64,000 nucleotides of DNA from Leucaena leucocephala (lineage: Eukaryota; Streptophyta; Magnoliopsida; Fabales; Fabaceae). Under the pieces are notes generated by a model that saw only the letters and a program-made list of their open reading frames with translations, did no database searches and was not told the DNA's origin. Every line of letters begins with the position of its first letter. Positions within the stretch are counted from its first letter, which is position 1. Both the position numbers and the translations under genes were made by a program. Positions 47,311-60,662 of the stretch are shown one piece after another. The stretch is taken from positions 19,947,001 to 20,011,000 of the forward strand of contig CM073558.1 in NCBI GenBank assembly GCA_037074615.1, given 5' to 3'.

Positions 47311-48735
47311 TTCTATAGGTGAAGTTGTAGGTGAAATTACAAATCTCATTATAGGAAGTTACAAATCCTATTAGAGAAGTTACAAATCTCATTGATGAAG
47401 TTGCAAATCCTATAAGTGAAGTTATAAACCCCTTTGGTGAAGTTGCAAATTCTATAGTAAAAGTTATAAATCCCATTGATGAAGTTACAAATTCCATTAG
47501 GAGAGTTACAAATATTATTAGCCGAGTTAAACACTAAAATACTGTTGCAAATCTAATTCTTTAAGGGAAAAGTATGAATTGTAAATGTCATTACAAATAT
47601 ATGTCTAAGGAAAAATTTATACATAGTCATTACAAAATATGATTATAGTCATTATAAAGTTGAACATTACAAAAGTTATATAATAAAAATTGAACTTTAC
47701 AAAAATTGAACATTGAAAATTGATTAATTAAGTCAGAATACCAGTCGATTAATGGTTGAAGTTATTACAAATACTATTACTTCTTCTCTATTGTGGGAGT
47801 TGTAAATACCATTGTGGGAGTTATAAATACCATTGGTAAAGTTAAAAATCTCATTGTGGAAGTGACAAATACTAGTAGGAGTTATAAATACCATTGACAA
47901 AGTTGTAAATACTATTATGGGAGTTGCAAATACCATTGGCAAAGTGTTAATCTCATTGGCAAAGTTATTTCTTCTCCATTGTGTGAACTGCAAATACCAT
48001 TGGTAAAATTTCAAATACCATTGATAAAATTTTAAATACCATTGTGGAAGTTGCAAATATTATTGGCAAAGTTGTTAATCCCTTTGGCAAAGTTGCTTCT
48101 TCTTCATTGTGGGAGTTGTAAATACTATTGCGAGAATTACAAATACAATTGACAAAGTTCCAAATCCTATTGTTAAAGTGGCAAATATCAGTGGGAGTTA
48201 TAAATACCATTGACAAATTTACAAATACAATTGCCAAAGTTGTAAATATCATTATGGGAGTTGTAAATGCCATTGATAAAGTTGTTAATCCCATTGGCAA
48301 AGTTGCTTTTCTCCGTTGTGGGAGTTGAAAATACCATTGCGTAAGTTATAAATATCATTGGCAAAGTTATAAATCTCATTGTGGGAGTTACAAATACCAT
48401 TGGCAAAATTGTTTCTTCTCCTTTATAGGAGTTGCAAATACCATTGCAGGAGTTACAAATATCATTGGTAAAATTGCAAACACTATTGTCAAAGGTACAA
48501 GTACTATTGTTAAAATTGTAAACACTATTGTCAAAATTGCAAATACCACTGTCAGATTTGTAAATATCATTAGTAAAATTGTAAATACCATTGTTAGACT
48601 TGTAAATACCATTAGTAAAGTTGTAAATATTATTATATGAGTGACAAATACCATTGTCAGAGTTATAAATACAATTGGTAAAGTTGTAAATCGTATTGTC
48701 AAACTTACAAATATCATTGGCAAAATGAAGGCTAA
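47311..48735. repeat. 21-bp minisatellite, roughly 55 diverged units in two blocks
   Basis: Units of 21 bp, approximately GTTGTAAATACCATTGGCAA plus A, run from 47311 to 47530 and from about 47785 to 48735, with a less regular stretch between. Because 21 is a multiple of three, the minus strand stays open in several frames: one gives 7-residue Asn-rich repeats (NGIYNFT, NDIYKSD) in a 187-codon ORF, another gives hydrophobic repeats (TLPMVFI). I see no promoter, splice structure or recognisable domain and consider it non-coding. Confidence 0.93.
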
Positions 48736-50756
48736 TTTGGTATTTGTACACAAATTTACAAATAATATATTGGACTTCCTGCCTAATCTATCACTTTCAA
48801 TATTAAGATGTAAAATTTATTTTTCTGAAATTGAAATGGATTTTCTTTCTTTTTCCCAAAAAAAATAAAAAGGAAACACAAGCATGAAAATGGGAAAAAA
48901 AATCTTATGATAAAGGTGTATCTCCCCTCCTAAACTAATTTTAGAAAAATAATTAATATTTTAAAATATTTAAAAATATAATAATTACTTTAAACTAATT
49001 TTAGAAATATAATTATCACTAAAATATATTTAAAAGTATAATTGATACGTTCAATGAGTTTTAGAGAGATAATTAACACCTAAAGTATTAAAATAGGTGC
49101 AATTTTGTCTCTTCACTAGTAAAAATATTAACTTTCATTGATATATACCACATAAAATTTTTATTTTGACATATTATTATTTAAAAGACTACATATATAA
49201 TATTATTTTAATAAATTATACTAAATAAACTATAAAATTTTTCAATCTTTACATATGAATTCTATAAAATGTCAATTTTAGAATTTATTTAATACTTTTG
49301 ATTAAACAATATGATACATGTGATTTTTTAAATAATAATATATCAAAAATAAAAAAAATTATATGATATAGATTGGATATAAATTTGTATTTATATTAGT
49401 GAAAAGATATAAGTATACCAATTTAAATATTTTAAGGTACTAGTCGCGTCTCCATAATTAATTCATAGTGCTAATTGTATCCCTAAATAATTTAGAGTAC
49501 TAATTATATTTTTAAAATTAGTTCATGATATTAATTATATCCTTAAATACTTTAAGATACTAATTACTTCTCTAAAATTAATTTAAATTCCTAGATACAC
49601 CTTTACCCTTTTTCTAATACAATAAAATTAGGGGAGAAGAGAAACATAAGGTGGAAATCTTAGCTGTAATTAATAATATAATTTCTTTTGTTTTTTAAAT
49701 ACCCAATATTATAGCTATCTCTTTAAAGAATTACAAACTATATAAGTTGATTCATATCAAGATATGATATGAATCATTAAAATTGGTTAGTTGGCTCCCT
49801 TAGGCCTTAGGATGATTCATTCCTAAGGAATCAAACTTATGACATTTAGTTAAACTAGAATAGGCCCTTAGCATATTTAACCCATAGGAGTTAATACAAT
49901 TTATTTCAAGAGGCTTCTGGAACTTGATTAAAGAAGAGTAGGACTTAGATCATTAATCAAAATAGGGAGAGAGAAAGAGAGAGATGTGGCCAAAAGAGAA
50001 GATTTAGTCACTTTCATATCTCAGAGTGATACAGATAGAACAGAGTAGGTATCTATTATTCTGGAGATTAAAGCTTAGAGCAATATGGCTGCTTTTAACA
50101 ACTATAACTGCCCAATTTAATGTGCTAATTGCAAGTTGCAGCACGCCTTGATTATGCGAATATCACAGGAATCTTGAGCTTTGTTTTAAATAATATCTCT
50201 GTATGTGACTCTCATCGATTTTTACATTATGTCACCGAAGTCACTGTCTGTCGTCTGATCTCTCACTCAAAGGATGCGACGTCGAGCTATAAGGAAATCT
50301 TGCACCCTCCATTTAACAAGCAGCTTAAGTAAAGTAGCTCAATGTTAACTTATATATCTCCCTCAATAATTTCACAAAATATTCTCTTTAGTTTTTGTTT
50401 ACCAATTTTTATTAAAAGTTCATATTTTTAATCTATCTTAATTAACATTATCAGTACGTCCAACGGTCATTTTTACATATCTAAATTACTTCAAATAATT
50501 TTTAATATATTTTCTTCAATATATAAATTTAGGGTGGGGGGGGAGTTCACCATTTAGATCGAAACAAAGCTATCTTACTGACTCTTATATTTAAGAAGTG
50601 AGTTTAAGAAAAACAAAAGGCAGAAGAGCATGAATTAGTTATAAGTAGTGAGGGCATATTTTTCTCATGGCGATAAACCAAAACCAGATGGCTGGCTGGC
50701 TGGCTGCCACAGAACAATATTTCTGGGAGAGAGTCTGAACCAGGAATGTTGCTGTC

Positions 50757-50862
50757 TGAATTTCGGCGACAACTTGCTTCCAACAAGATCATAATAATAA
50801 CTCAGAATCTGAAATGTGGCGACACTTTGCTTCCAACAACATCACAATAACTCTGGAAGATG
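50757..50862. repeat. Tandem duplication of about 54 bp
   Basis: TGAATTTCGGCGACAACTTG..CAACAAGATCATAATAATAACTC is followed at 50811 by TGAAATGTGGCGACACTTTG..CAACAACATCACAATAACTC. The two copies are partly diverged. A (GGCT)n run lies just before, near 50690-50706. Confidence 0.7.
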
Positions 50863-51776
50863 AACCAGAAACAGAACAAGAGCACCATCCACCAGCAACA
50901 ACAAAATTATTCTTTTTGAAAAGAAGAAAAAACATGGCCCTATATTCGAGTTTTCGAGAGTCAAGACGTGGTCTGATGAGGACAAATTTAATTTCTTTTA
51001 TTTTTTTTAAAAAATAATTATTCTTAGTTAGTTTTTTTGCCCCAATAAATTTATTTGGCTTGAAGTTACAAAAAAAAATTCTTAACTTTTTTGATAAAAA
51101 AATATTCTTATATATTGTCTATTAATAATATATATTGATAGTAAAATTTAAATTTATGATTATAGCTATAAAAAAATATTGAGAAAAATTAAATACTCAA
51201 GCGTGCGTTTGTGGGCGGTTGGGGGGGCGGCGAGAGAGATATATCAAAACAGTTGGGCTGCTTGTGTTGCGGGGGTATGAGGCAAATAATCATGGTAACT
51301 TTATTATGATTTCCCTTAGCCGGCGACATATGATTCTTTTTTAGTTCCAAATTATGACTCAAATGTTTATAATTCATTGAGATTATTTTTATTTATTATC
51401 TTATATTAAAATTTATCATATATTCATCATATTTATAATTAAAATATTTTTATTAATATAGAATTAGTCTAATTATATAAGATCCCACTAGATCTTCTAT
51501 AGATTTTGAGTTAAAATCCCAAATGAGATACTTTTTCTAAAAAAGATAGTTAGGAATCCCAAAACTAGAGTAACTAGTTGCTCTTATATGAGGTAATATT
51601 ATCTAGAAAAAATGATCGCTATCGTATAAAAAATAAGACATTATTTGTAAACCAATCTAATAATATATTTAGCTTTTTTATAAGCTCTATAGACGGTTGT
51701 AATTAAACTCTATCTTTTGAAGGTGAAATTTCTGGTTTATGGATGAAAGGTGATGTAGACCCACATATATCCCTTG

Positions 51777-51819
51777 CATTCACATTCACATTCACATTCA
51801 CATTCACATTCACATTCAT
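51777..51819. repeat. (ACATTC)n microsatellite
   Basis: About seven hexamer units, then CACTCACTCGAGAGTC and a pyrimidine-rich, leader-like stretch. Confidence 0.9.
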
Positions 51820-54629
51820 TCACACTCACTCGAGAGTCTTCCTAAATTAGTCTCTTTCAAAGTCCACTACTTCCTTCTTCATGACAATGCCATTCAAATC
51901 TTCCAAGCCCCTACCCCTCTTAGCTCTTATTCCTTTTAGTATAAAGGCATCTCCTTTTCCCCCTCTGATCTCTAACACACCCCTAGCTTCTTTACTTCAC
52001 AATCACATCATTTCCTCAATTTTCACACATACCCTTCACTCTTTCAATTCCAAAAATAAATTAAACTAGTTCAAGATTGTATTTTTTTTCATTTAATATT
52101 TGTTTCTAATTTACATTCAAAAATATTTTTTTGTGTTGTTTTCTTCAAAACAAAAAATAATTAAATTGAACATGTTAAGTTTTGAACTATCTAAATCCAT
52201 TTAAAAACAATTTAATTTATTGAACTACTGTTTAGAGACGTGGGGATCCATCCTTATGATTATTCTATCCATCTTATATATATCTCATTTGGTTGTACAT
52301 GCGAAAAATATTCCTTTATAACTCAAAAAAAAAGTATATATAGAATTTATAGGAAAAATACATCTGGTAGTCATTATAATTTTATTTTATTTTTAATCAA
52401 ATATTTACAATTTTTTTTATCGGATCCTTACAAACTTACAATTTCCTTAGTTATAGCATTAGTCCCTATACTCATAATCTATTAGTTAAGGTCAATGTGA
52501 CGACATATAAGTTACTCCAACATACAAAACAAAAAGGAGGTTTTAAAAAGTTAATTAAAATGATGAAATAAAATTTATTTATTATCAATGTAAAAAAATT
52601 ATTATACTCATAATTGTCTCCTTACATCTCTATATAATCTATAATTTGATTAAATTTTATTTTATTTAGATCAATGAGGCATAATTAATGCAAATATATG
52701 CTGAGTAAGAGCCATGCCATTGGTTATACTAATGTTTTTCTTACAAATTAATTAAAAAATGAGGTGAAAATATTATAGGAGATTTCTTACGTTGGCAAGT
52801 GTGAAAAATATGTTATAATTGACTAATTATTTATTATTATAAATTTTTATTATGGTTAAAATTTAAAATATTATAGAATTTTAAAATTTTATCTTCTAAA
52901 GATTTTGAGCTCACACTTTTATGTTTAAAAGATTTTGAATGCCATGGTAATCTCATTAAAATAGGATCAAAATTTTTTAAAAATTAAAGTGAGACTATAA
53001 ATAAATGACTTGAAAGTACTAAGTCTAGTTGATCCAGATTCATTTATAATTGAACTGAATATTACTAGATTTTAAAAGTATAGTTATTGATGATTTTTTC
53101 TAATACATATTGCAGTTAAATTATTATATTTAACAATACTAATTTTGTAATGATTTTCTTTTTTTCTTTGTATTTTATTCCATTGTATATGACTCATTCA
53201 AGTTTTATTTTCTTTCAGCCAGATTCAAACAACGCTCCAAAAAAAACCAAGTCCCAAAGTTGGGGTCAAAGGCCTAACAAAGCATAAATAGTGACACACA
53301 CGCAGACAGGAGAAAAGATGCGCTATACTGTTTAAACATGACAAAAAGTGTATAAAAGACAAACTAACAAAATCCATTTTGGTCTTCCACAATCATGCTT
53401 TAATTTGTTGTTTTTCATTCTAGTTCTCACTCTTCAAACTTCGTCAAATTTAGCTCCTTTCTCGTTAATCGCTAACTTAAATTTGGTTATTGAATTCAAA
53501 TATTCAATGACACATGTCTTTTGTTGAATGCATGTATCTAAATGACATTCAAACACGGCTATGTATTTTGCCATTCCCTTTACACATGTTCTTGTCCCAT
53601 TTAATTGCGAGCTTGTTGGTCAAGATTTGAAGGTAGAAAATTTAAAAAAAACAAGAAGTTATCGGTTAAAGATTCAAAATTGGGTAAGACTGTATGGTAG
53701 TGGGAGTGGGTTATTTGATCAATCACTGTCAGATTTCAAAGAAAAAGAATCCCTGATAAAGATTTCAAAATGCACAGATTTTAAAACCTTAATAATTAAT
53801 TTGTTGGAGTATCAAAACATATTTTGATGATCTCTAAAAGATTAGCCTACTAAATGGAAGAGCCCCTTCAACTTATAGTTCATACTTATTTTTTTTTTAG
53901 ATTCTCCACTTGGGACTCATAACATCTGTACACAATAATCAAAATGGTAGTGATCAAATAAATTGCTAGTTTTACAGATGAGCAGCTAGCTAGCTATAGC
54001 AGACATATCTATATATGCACTGTAGGGGAGAGGGTGAAGATCAAATTAAAGGAAATGTACTGTAGCCTTTGAGATATATACAAACAAGAACAACTAGTAG
54101 TGATGCACATCTCACTCAATTAATGGTCCAGCAACAACCTAGATTGAGGTCACCAACCACACACACATACACACAAAATATATAGGGTGTCCTCTCTGCT
54201 AGATCTAAAGAACAACAAAAGAAAGAAATATCGAGTACTGCTGAGTTTAGGGTTAGGGCAATCCAGTCACATGGGTTAGTTCTTGCTAAACTATGCGTTA
54301 ATCTATGATTTCGGATAAAGATGGACGGTAATACAAGTCTCTTTAATTTGTTTTTATACATCACTCGTTCTTTTAGTTTTGGCTTCACCAAATTAAGGGT
54401 CATAGAGTGAGTGCTAAAGGACGCTGGTGGGTCATAAAAAGGTCCTAGTGTGTCATTTTCCCTTGGTTTTGGGTCCAGCATGGGTCTCTAGTTCATATAC
54501 ATGGAGTAGAAGAACCAACCAAAGTTTGACACTTGACAATTTTGATAGTGAAAACTCACCATACAAATACAATGGGCTAATTTATAACAAGTATGGAGCA
54601 TATGGAAGCGAAAATAATTCTTCTGTACA

Positions 54630-54633
<4 letters not shown>

Positions 54634-54664
<31 letters not shown>
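54634..54664. repeat. (AT)n microsatellite
   Basis: About 15 AT dinucleotides. Confidence 0.95.
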
Positions 54665-54667
<3 letters not shown>

Positions 54668-54792
54668 GAAGGAATATTGGTTCAATTCATAAATGTAGGC
54701 TTATTCATTTAGATCAAACTCTGATATATAAAATTTGATATTTTTGAACTGTTATATACATCATATTTTGTCCAAAAAAAAATTGTTGCATC

Positions 54793-55047
54793 TTTATACT
54801 CCTATTCTAAATAAGACTTGTTAGAGAGTTAATTTTGATCATAAATATAAAATCTAAATCCATTTATATCTCATATTTATTATTTTTATAACAAATAATT
54901 TACCTAATTCATACTTTAAATATATAATATAATATTGTATAATGATATTTTAAAGAGATTATGTCGTCACATCTGTTATAATTAATTAATTTATCTAAAT
55001 TTTTTAATATGTTTAAATTAATTAACTCTTAAAATATGGACCATAGG
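54793..55047. repeat. Stowaway-like AT-rich MITE with visible inverted ends
   Basis: The left end ATACTCCTATTCTAAATAAG pairs imperfectly with the right end CTTAAAATATGGACCATAGG plus AGT. The interior matches the family at 12230, 14540 and 31745. The ACTCCY..ATAAGA-like ends are typical of plant Tc1/mariner MITEs. Confidence 0.6.
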
Positions 55048-56050
55048 AGTTTAATTAAGTACTATTATACTGTAACTTTTCGAACACATAAAATTTAAGA
55101 ATACAAGTACATGTATATGGAAAAATTAGGAAAAGTTCCCTCGTGGAAAAATTTATTCATAAAAATAGTATAATAAATTTTTATATATAAAAAATACTGT
55201 AAATTTTTTACACACAAAATATTAGTACTTTTATTCATTCATGTATTCTCACGCAAAAAAAAAAATCAATGGGTAACTGTTCCCAATTTTCTTTTTGTAT
55301 ATTATACAGGTAATGATATCCCAGCCTCTACACACTATGCAATAAAAGTTTACATTATTAAAAGAAATCATAGGCTAGGGTAAAACAAAACGGTACTATA
55401 ATTTAGTTAATCATAGTTTCATGGTCCATATATACGTAGGACTACTTTTTTGGATGGTATTTGGTATCATATGATATGCTAGAATGCAGCCAATTGATGT
55501 GGCATTCCACTAGACACACTGAAAATGATGTGAGTACAATAAGACAATACTTGCCAAATAAAAATATAAGAAACAAAAATATGGATATGTGAAAAGGAAG
55601 ATACATTTTAATTTGCTATTATTTTATCTTAGACATGTCCATTTTTTAACCTACGCTTGACATCACTTTCTTTAAGAAATATATAATTAATTGATTAACA
55701 AATGTAATTAGTGGTTTGTGAGGTGTTAAGAGGAAGGGAGCCAGACAACCGAGGAAAAGAAGTGGGTATGTTTAATGGGAATGTCACTTACAAGCACAAT
55801 GTGTAACAGTGCAGCTAAATAGTTAAGAAATTAATCTAGTTTAATTAAGTCTATTAAGTGGGAATTAATTAAGTTTTTTTTTTCTTGTAAGGCCTACACC
55901 GATCTTTTACAAGCAACAACTTCATCATGTGATTATTTATTCATTATTGCGAGAGTCGAGTGGTCAATTTTCCCTGCTTCCAAGCAACACAGTCTAAGAT
56001 CTGATTGTTGTATAGGCAGAAGAAATATCTAATTATTGGGCCCCATCATT
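55048..56050. other. AT-rich spacer
   Basis: No gene recognised. The final 8 bp (56043-56050) are the left target duplication of the hAT element. Confidence 0.4.
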
Positions 56051-56802
56051 TAGGGGTGTTCATAGTGCCCGGTGGCCCGGTTCGCCCACCCGAGCCCGGT
56101 AAAAAATCGCCCGGCCCGGCCCTAAAAAAAGTGCCCAAAATATATTTGGGCAGGGCCGGGTCGGGCCAGTTATCGGGCCGGGCCGGGCACCGGGCAGGGC
56201 ATGCTGCCCTGCCCATTTGGCCCGGCCCTATATATATATATATATTTATTATTTTTTTAATTTTTTTCTTAACTTATTTTATTTGTAATTTTACACTTTT
56301 CACTTTAACTGGCAACTCTCCTTGCTCATTTTTAAAATATTAAACATAACTTTTATATTTATGTAGATACCAAAGTTGCTCATCTGCTTTACTTGCCAAT
56401 AATTCAATTTTTTGTGTTGCAATAACGCTACAAATGTCCGACCTCTATATATTTTAATATTTCTTTTTTATATATGTAATAGACTTTGAGACTTTAATTA
56501 CTATTTTTTTGATACCTTATTCTTAGTGAATTATATATATTATTTAACTCTTAAAAATATAAATATGATATTATTTTATAAGTTCATGATAGCAGATTTT
56601 TTTCTCACAATATGAGCAGGACATCACTATTTGGGCATGCCCAGCCCGCCCATGCCCAGCCCGCATATGCCCAGCCCGAATTGGTTAGGGCTTTTACCGG
56701 GCAGGGCCGGGCATCGGGCTGCAAAATGCAGCCCATGGTTTTTCCGGGCAGGGCACCGGGCAGGGGGGCTGCCCTGCCCAACCCGGCCCATGCACACCCC
56801 TA
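56051..56802. mobile_element. Non-autonomous hAT element with GGGCCGGGC-rich ends
   Basis: 752 bp, with ends TAGGGGTGTTCATAG and (inverted) TAGGGGTGTGCATGG and a perfect 8-bp target duplication CCATCATT (56043-56050, 56803-56810). About 180 bp at the left and 180 bp at the right are packed with GGGCCGGG / GCCCGGCC motifs, many CpG-containing. The 380-bp centre is AT-rich. There is no transposase. ORFs across the ends (for example 56005-56343) are by-products of the GC-rich repeats. An older copy is at 6.48-7.16 kb. Confidence 0.93.
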
Positions 56803-56810
56803 CCATCATT

Positions 56811-58719
56811 ATTGTTTAAATTCACCTTTAATTTGCATTTGTTTATGTTATGATGAAAATTGGTATTTTTTACATTCTCAAGACATTCGAATGGGGATGG
56901 GATCAATGATAAAAAAAAAAAAACACCCGTATTTCATTCATTTGAATAAAAAAAATATAATTCCAATTAAATACTTCAAAGAAATTTTTTTCTTTTTATC
57001 CATAATATAAAATTTAATTTGTGGTATAATATATTATTAAAAACCTAAGCCTAATCTACTCTCAAGTAAGGACTTGTCCTCGCTTTATCATCTTCAAAAG
57101 CTATGAATTAGAAATTGCTCCTACAATTTTAAATATAAAAGAGTTTTAATAGAATAATTTATTTTAATTTTAAATATAATATTTCAGTTTATTTTATTTT
57201 TTAAATATATAATTTATTTTTTAAAATTCTTCCTATTAATCGCATATATAATTAGGAGGGTTTTTTTATTGGTGGAGTAATTTTTAATACAAATAATTAA
57301 AAAAAAGTACTTTAAAAAAAGCAATCTATATTTTATTAAATAATTACTTTAATTAATTTTTTAATATTTATACATTAATTATATTTAGCACTTGTAACTT
57401 TCCACAATAAGCGTTTACCACATCATTATTTCGTCATGACAGCGTAAGCAGGTGGAGAAGATGAATCTCTGTTCATTTCCCCAGAAATGGAATCTCAGAT
57501 TTACATGAAATTATTTAGGTACCTTCTTTTTAAGTAGGGACAAGACACATTTTCAAGTTTAAATATGCTCCATCGATTGCTATTTATTTTGTCTAATCAA
57601 AGGACAAAAGTTTGAAACAAACCAAAAGATCAGGAAAAAGATGATTCAAAGATTATTTCTTGTCCCTTGTGAGAGATATAGTCAAATACACAACGCTGCA
57701 AAATTAGAATTAGAATTATGTAATGCATGAATCTCATTCCCATAATGTTAAATAATTAGCATTAATGTGATAATTAAATAATGGAGATTAATTAGGGCAT
57801 TAGAAACTTCCATACCCAGAATTTTAAATATATGAGTAATTTGAGATATTAATAATAATTTTCGTGTTATTTAAATTAATTCTTTTCATTCCCATTTCTA
57901 TTTCTATTTCTTTGTTTTTTTTTACATCAGTTTAAGTTAACTTCATTGACATATATTAGTTAATAAAAATGTAATTTAGTTTAATTTAAGTTTATTTTTA
58001 AATATTAATTTAACGTTTCAATTTGAGAATTTAAACACAATATTTTTATCCATTGTGTTGCATACTTTTTAATTTCGGTCCATTTATGTAATTGAAAAGA
58101 GAGTGATATTGGTTTTCTTTTTCTTTCTAATAATCATTCTACTATATTAAAAATGAGATTATTTTTGACTTATGGGAAGCGTGTGAAATGAGCCTTGTTC
58201 TTACAAAAATAGAAAATAGAAAATAAAGCTACAGCCATATTCCTTTGTATCAAAGGTTAATCAGAGTACTAATAATGGAGTTGTTAGATGGGAAAAGGCA
58301 AATTATTCCAATCAGGAAACTTCAATTGCACACTTTGCACATAAAAATAATGCCACAGAAATCAATTAAGTCGTGTTTGCATGTGATGCATGTTGGTCTT
58401 GTGAATTTATTAAAAAAAAGTATCTCTAATTAAATTAGCATCATTAAATAAATTACCATCATATCAGAAAATTAATATGGGATTTTTGTATAAAAAATAC
58501 ATCTCAAACATATTTGTTAATCTTAATTATATTTTATAATCGGTATGAAGCTGTTATTCATTTCTCATAAAGAGATGTACAGGGAACATGGGAATTAATT
58601 ATTTAAATGTATTCACGTCTAGGTATTCTGAAATTGTTTGGATTTAATTATTATTATTATTTTTAATAAAGTACCCTTGTTATCTAAATTACACTTACCC
58701 CACGTGGCCATGTTTCTGT

Positions 58720-58772
<53 letters not shown>

Positions 58773-60194
58773 TTTTTATATTAGTCCCTAGCTAGCCTTC
58801 TGAGTAATTTAATATGTTATTTTAGCTCCAAAACACATTCTCTCAAGTCTCAAGTATTAAACATTGCTTATTTGGTAGGTTAGCTTTAGGCATGCAAATA
58901 TGTAATTTCACCTCAAAATGCTCACAATTTAATTTATATTAAAATGAATATTTTGCAACAAAAAAAATAGTACTTAAAAATTTCATTGTGACTAAAAGCC
59001 TCTTTGTATTAGATTTTAGAATTTTTTTTTTAAAGAAAATTATAGTTTTAGAGTTAAAATCTATTCTAGGCCCCGTATATCAGAATTAATATTTTCGTTT
59101 TAAAATAATAGTTTTAAGCGTTAAAATCACTTTTAAATTTTATATTATTATTTAAATACTATCCAGTTAAAATTTTAATTTAGGCTGAAATTATAGTTTA
59201 AAAATTGTGGTGAACGTGCTCTAAGAAGATTAGGAACCTTTCAATATGAAACTTTTTACACACAACATTTAAACTTTATTTTTTGAGTAAAATTAAAAAA
59301 GAGAAAAAAAAAGTCTATAGTGATAAGAGTGACAAATAAGTATAGTGAAAAAGGACAATGAGAGGGAATAAAAGTAAAAGAAGACAAGGAGCACTTGAAC
59401 ATATCTTACTTTGATTTTGTGCCTTTTAATATTTCAATGAAGCATGCCCATCCTTAATCCATTTTTGCACATAAAATTAACTTGTCCCTCCATTTTGGTG
59501 GTCCTGCTTTCTCCAACCAAATTCAACTTCCCTGCTCGTATTTATTCCAACCCCAAGATTATGTTATTCTGATTTTGATATCCCCACTTCTCCATGCTTT
59601 TCCCCCCCCCCTTCAATTATTGTTTCTAATTAACTTGTCATATTTAAAGTCCCTATCTCCGAGGTGTGATTTAATCAGCATGACTCCATTTGCATCCTCC
59701 TTTTTATTTTTTGTTCATTTTATTTTCTTCACAAACAATTCTTTTTATTCAAAAATAAATATAACTGTATAAGAAGTTCATGTCTCATTACACTTTTTCT
59801 CCTATGCATCACATGCATTTTCCCTAATAAAAGCAGAGGATAAAATTAGTTTAAACTCGCTTTTGTTTACTAAGATAAATAGGTATCATTCTATTAGAGG
59901 CAATCCTATTCGAGACATTGTTATATGCTAAATATGAGTATCTCTTCTAACGAGAAATCGAAACCTAAACTCACTACATTGTAAGGAACTAACATATTTT
60001 GCTACACTCAACCCATATTGGAGCAATATTGCTCTTAGAAAGAAAAAAGCTATTTGGGAAGGGGTGCTTTTTTTATTTGTTAAACATATTTTCTTATTGG
60101 AGGTAATCGTGTACTGTCAAGCACTAAGTGTGGACACCCCTTCTAACAAAGATTTGAATATATATTTACCATATTATGAGGGACTAACTCTTTC
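56811..60194. other. Gene-poor spacer
   Basis: AT-rich. It holds Stowaway-like fragments (57120-57390), a GT microsatellite, and a MITE-like block at 58998-59222 with TTTTAGAATTTTTTTT and TTGTGGTGAACGTGCTCTAA ends. ORFs at 58245-58433 and 59482-59772 have no domain. Confidence 0.4.
58728..58770. repeat. (TG)n microsatellite
   Basis: About 21 TG dinucleotides preceded by ATATATA. Confidence 0.95.
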
Positions 60195-60209
60195 TACTAG
60201 GCTTAACTT

Positions 60210-60399
60210 TTTTTTTTTAGTTTCCCACCCGGTTCACCATAACTTTGCCTCGACTACATTTGGATCCGACCCGCGTCGCGCACCTGGCTATGGTGAGTGA
60301 GTCTCCCAACGGGAATTTTCTGCATACGCCAAGGCTCGAACTCGAGACCTTATTTAAGCGATACCGAACCGCTTACTACTCGGACTAACCCCCGTTGGT
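60210..60399 (-). mobile_element. tRNA-derived SINE, copy 1
   Basis: Read on the minus strand it starts ACCAACGGGGGTTAGTCCGA and has an A-box-like TTAGTCCGAGTAGTAAGCGG and a B-box-like GAGTTCGAGCC about 40 bp later. It ends GGTGAACCGGGTGGGAAACT followed by an A-run. It is flanked by a perfect 15-bp target duplication TACTAGGCTTAACTT (60195-60209 and 60400-60414). The length (about 190 bp), Pol III boxes, A-tail and target duplication together define a SINE. Confidence 0.92.
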
Positions 60400-60662
60400 T
60401 ACTAGGCTTAACTTCTATTAATAAGGAGTGCTGTTTTTCCTAAAATGAAAATAAAAAACAAAAGGAGCGAAATTACCAGCCCAATATAAGAATCAACGGC
60501 CAATACTTTTAGGCCCAGGAATGTGGAGTCGCTGAACCTAGGCTGTCATGTATATACCCAATAATAGGCTCGGTCTAGTGGTCCATTATGTTTCTACCTT
60601 GGGCCATTTGGGTCCTATATTGAAAGTGTACTTTCATTCTTCATCATAATATGTGAGACTTA

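Larger units (their letters stand above)
48740..54792. other. 6-kb gene-poor spacer
   Basis: AT-rich with scattered ORFs of 60-120 codons, none with a domain. The more ordered pieces are 49900-50340 (higher GC; 67-codon ORF at 50129 starting MQVAARLDYANITGIL), the tandem pair at 50757-50862, the 51777-51819 microsatellite followed by a 62-codon ORF (51881-52069), and 54116-54481 on the minus strand (121 codons, starting MLDPKPRENDTLGPFYDPPA). None is called a gene. Confidence 0.35.

Noticed and set aside
48188..48751. 187-codon minus-strand ORF with Asn-rich heptapeptide repeats
   Set aside because: Explained fully by the 21-bp minisatellite; no start context, splice sites, domain or codon bias supports a gene.
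54116..54481. 121-codon minus-strand ORF
   Set aside because: No recognisable motif, and the lower half is low-complexity (ACACACACA, TATA). Not enough to call a gene.
56005..57010. Several Pro/Gly/Ala-rich ORFs on both strands (for example 56005-56343, 56612-57010)
   Set aside because: They are translations of the GGGCCGGG arrays in the hAT element ends, not genes.
60340..60399. tRNA-like B box and A box, considered as a tRNA gene
   Set aside because: No cloverleaf or acceptor stem can be drawn. The boxes belong to the SINE head, which has a 3' body, an A-tail and a target duplication.
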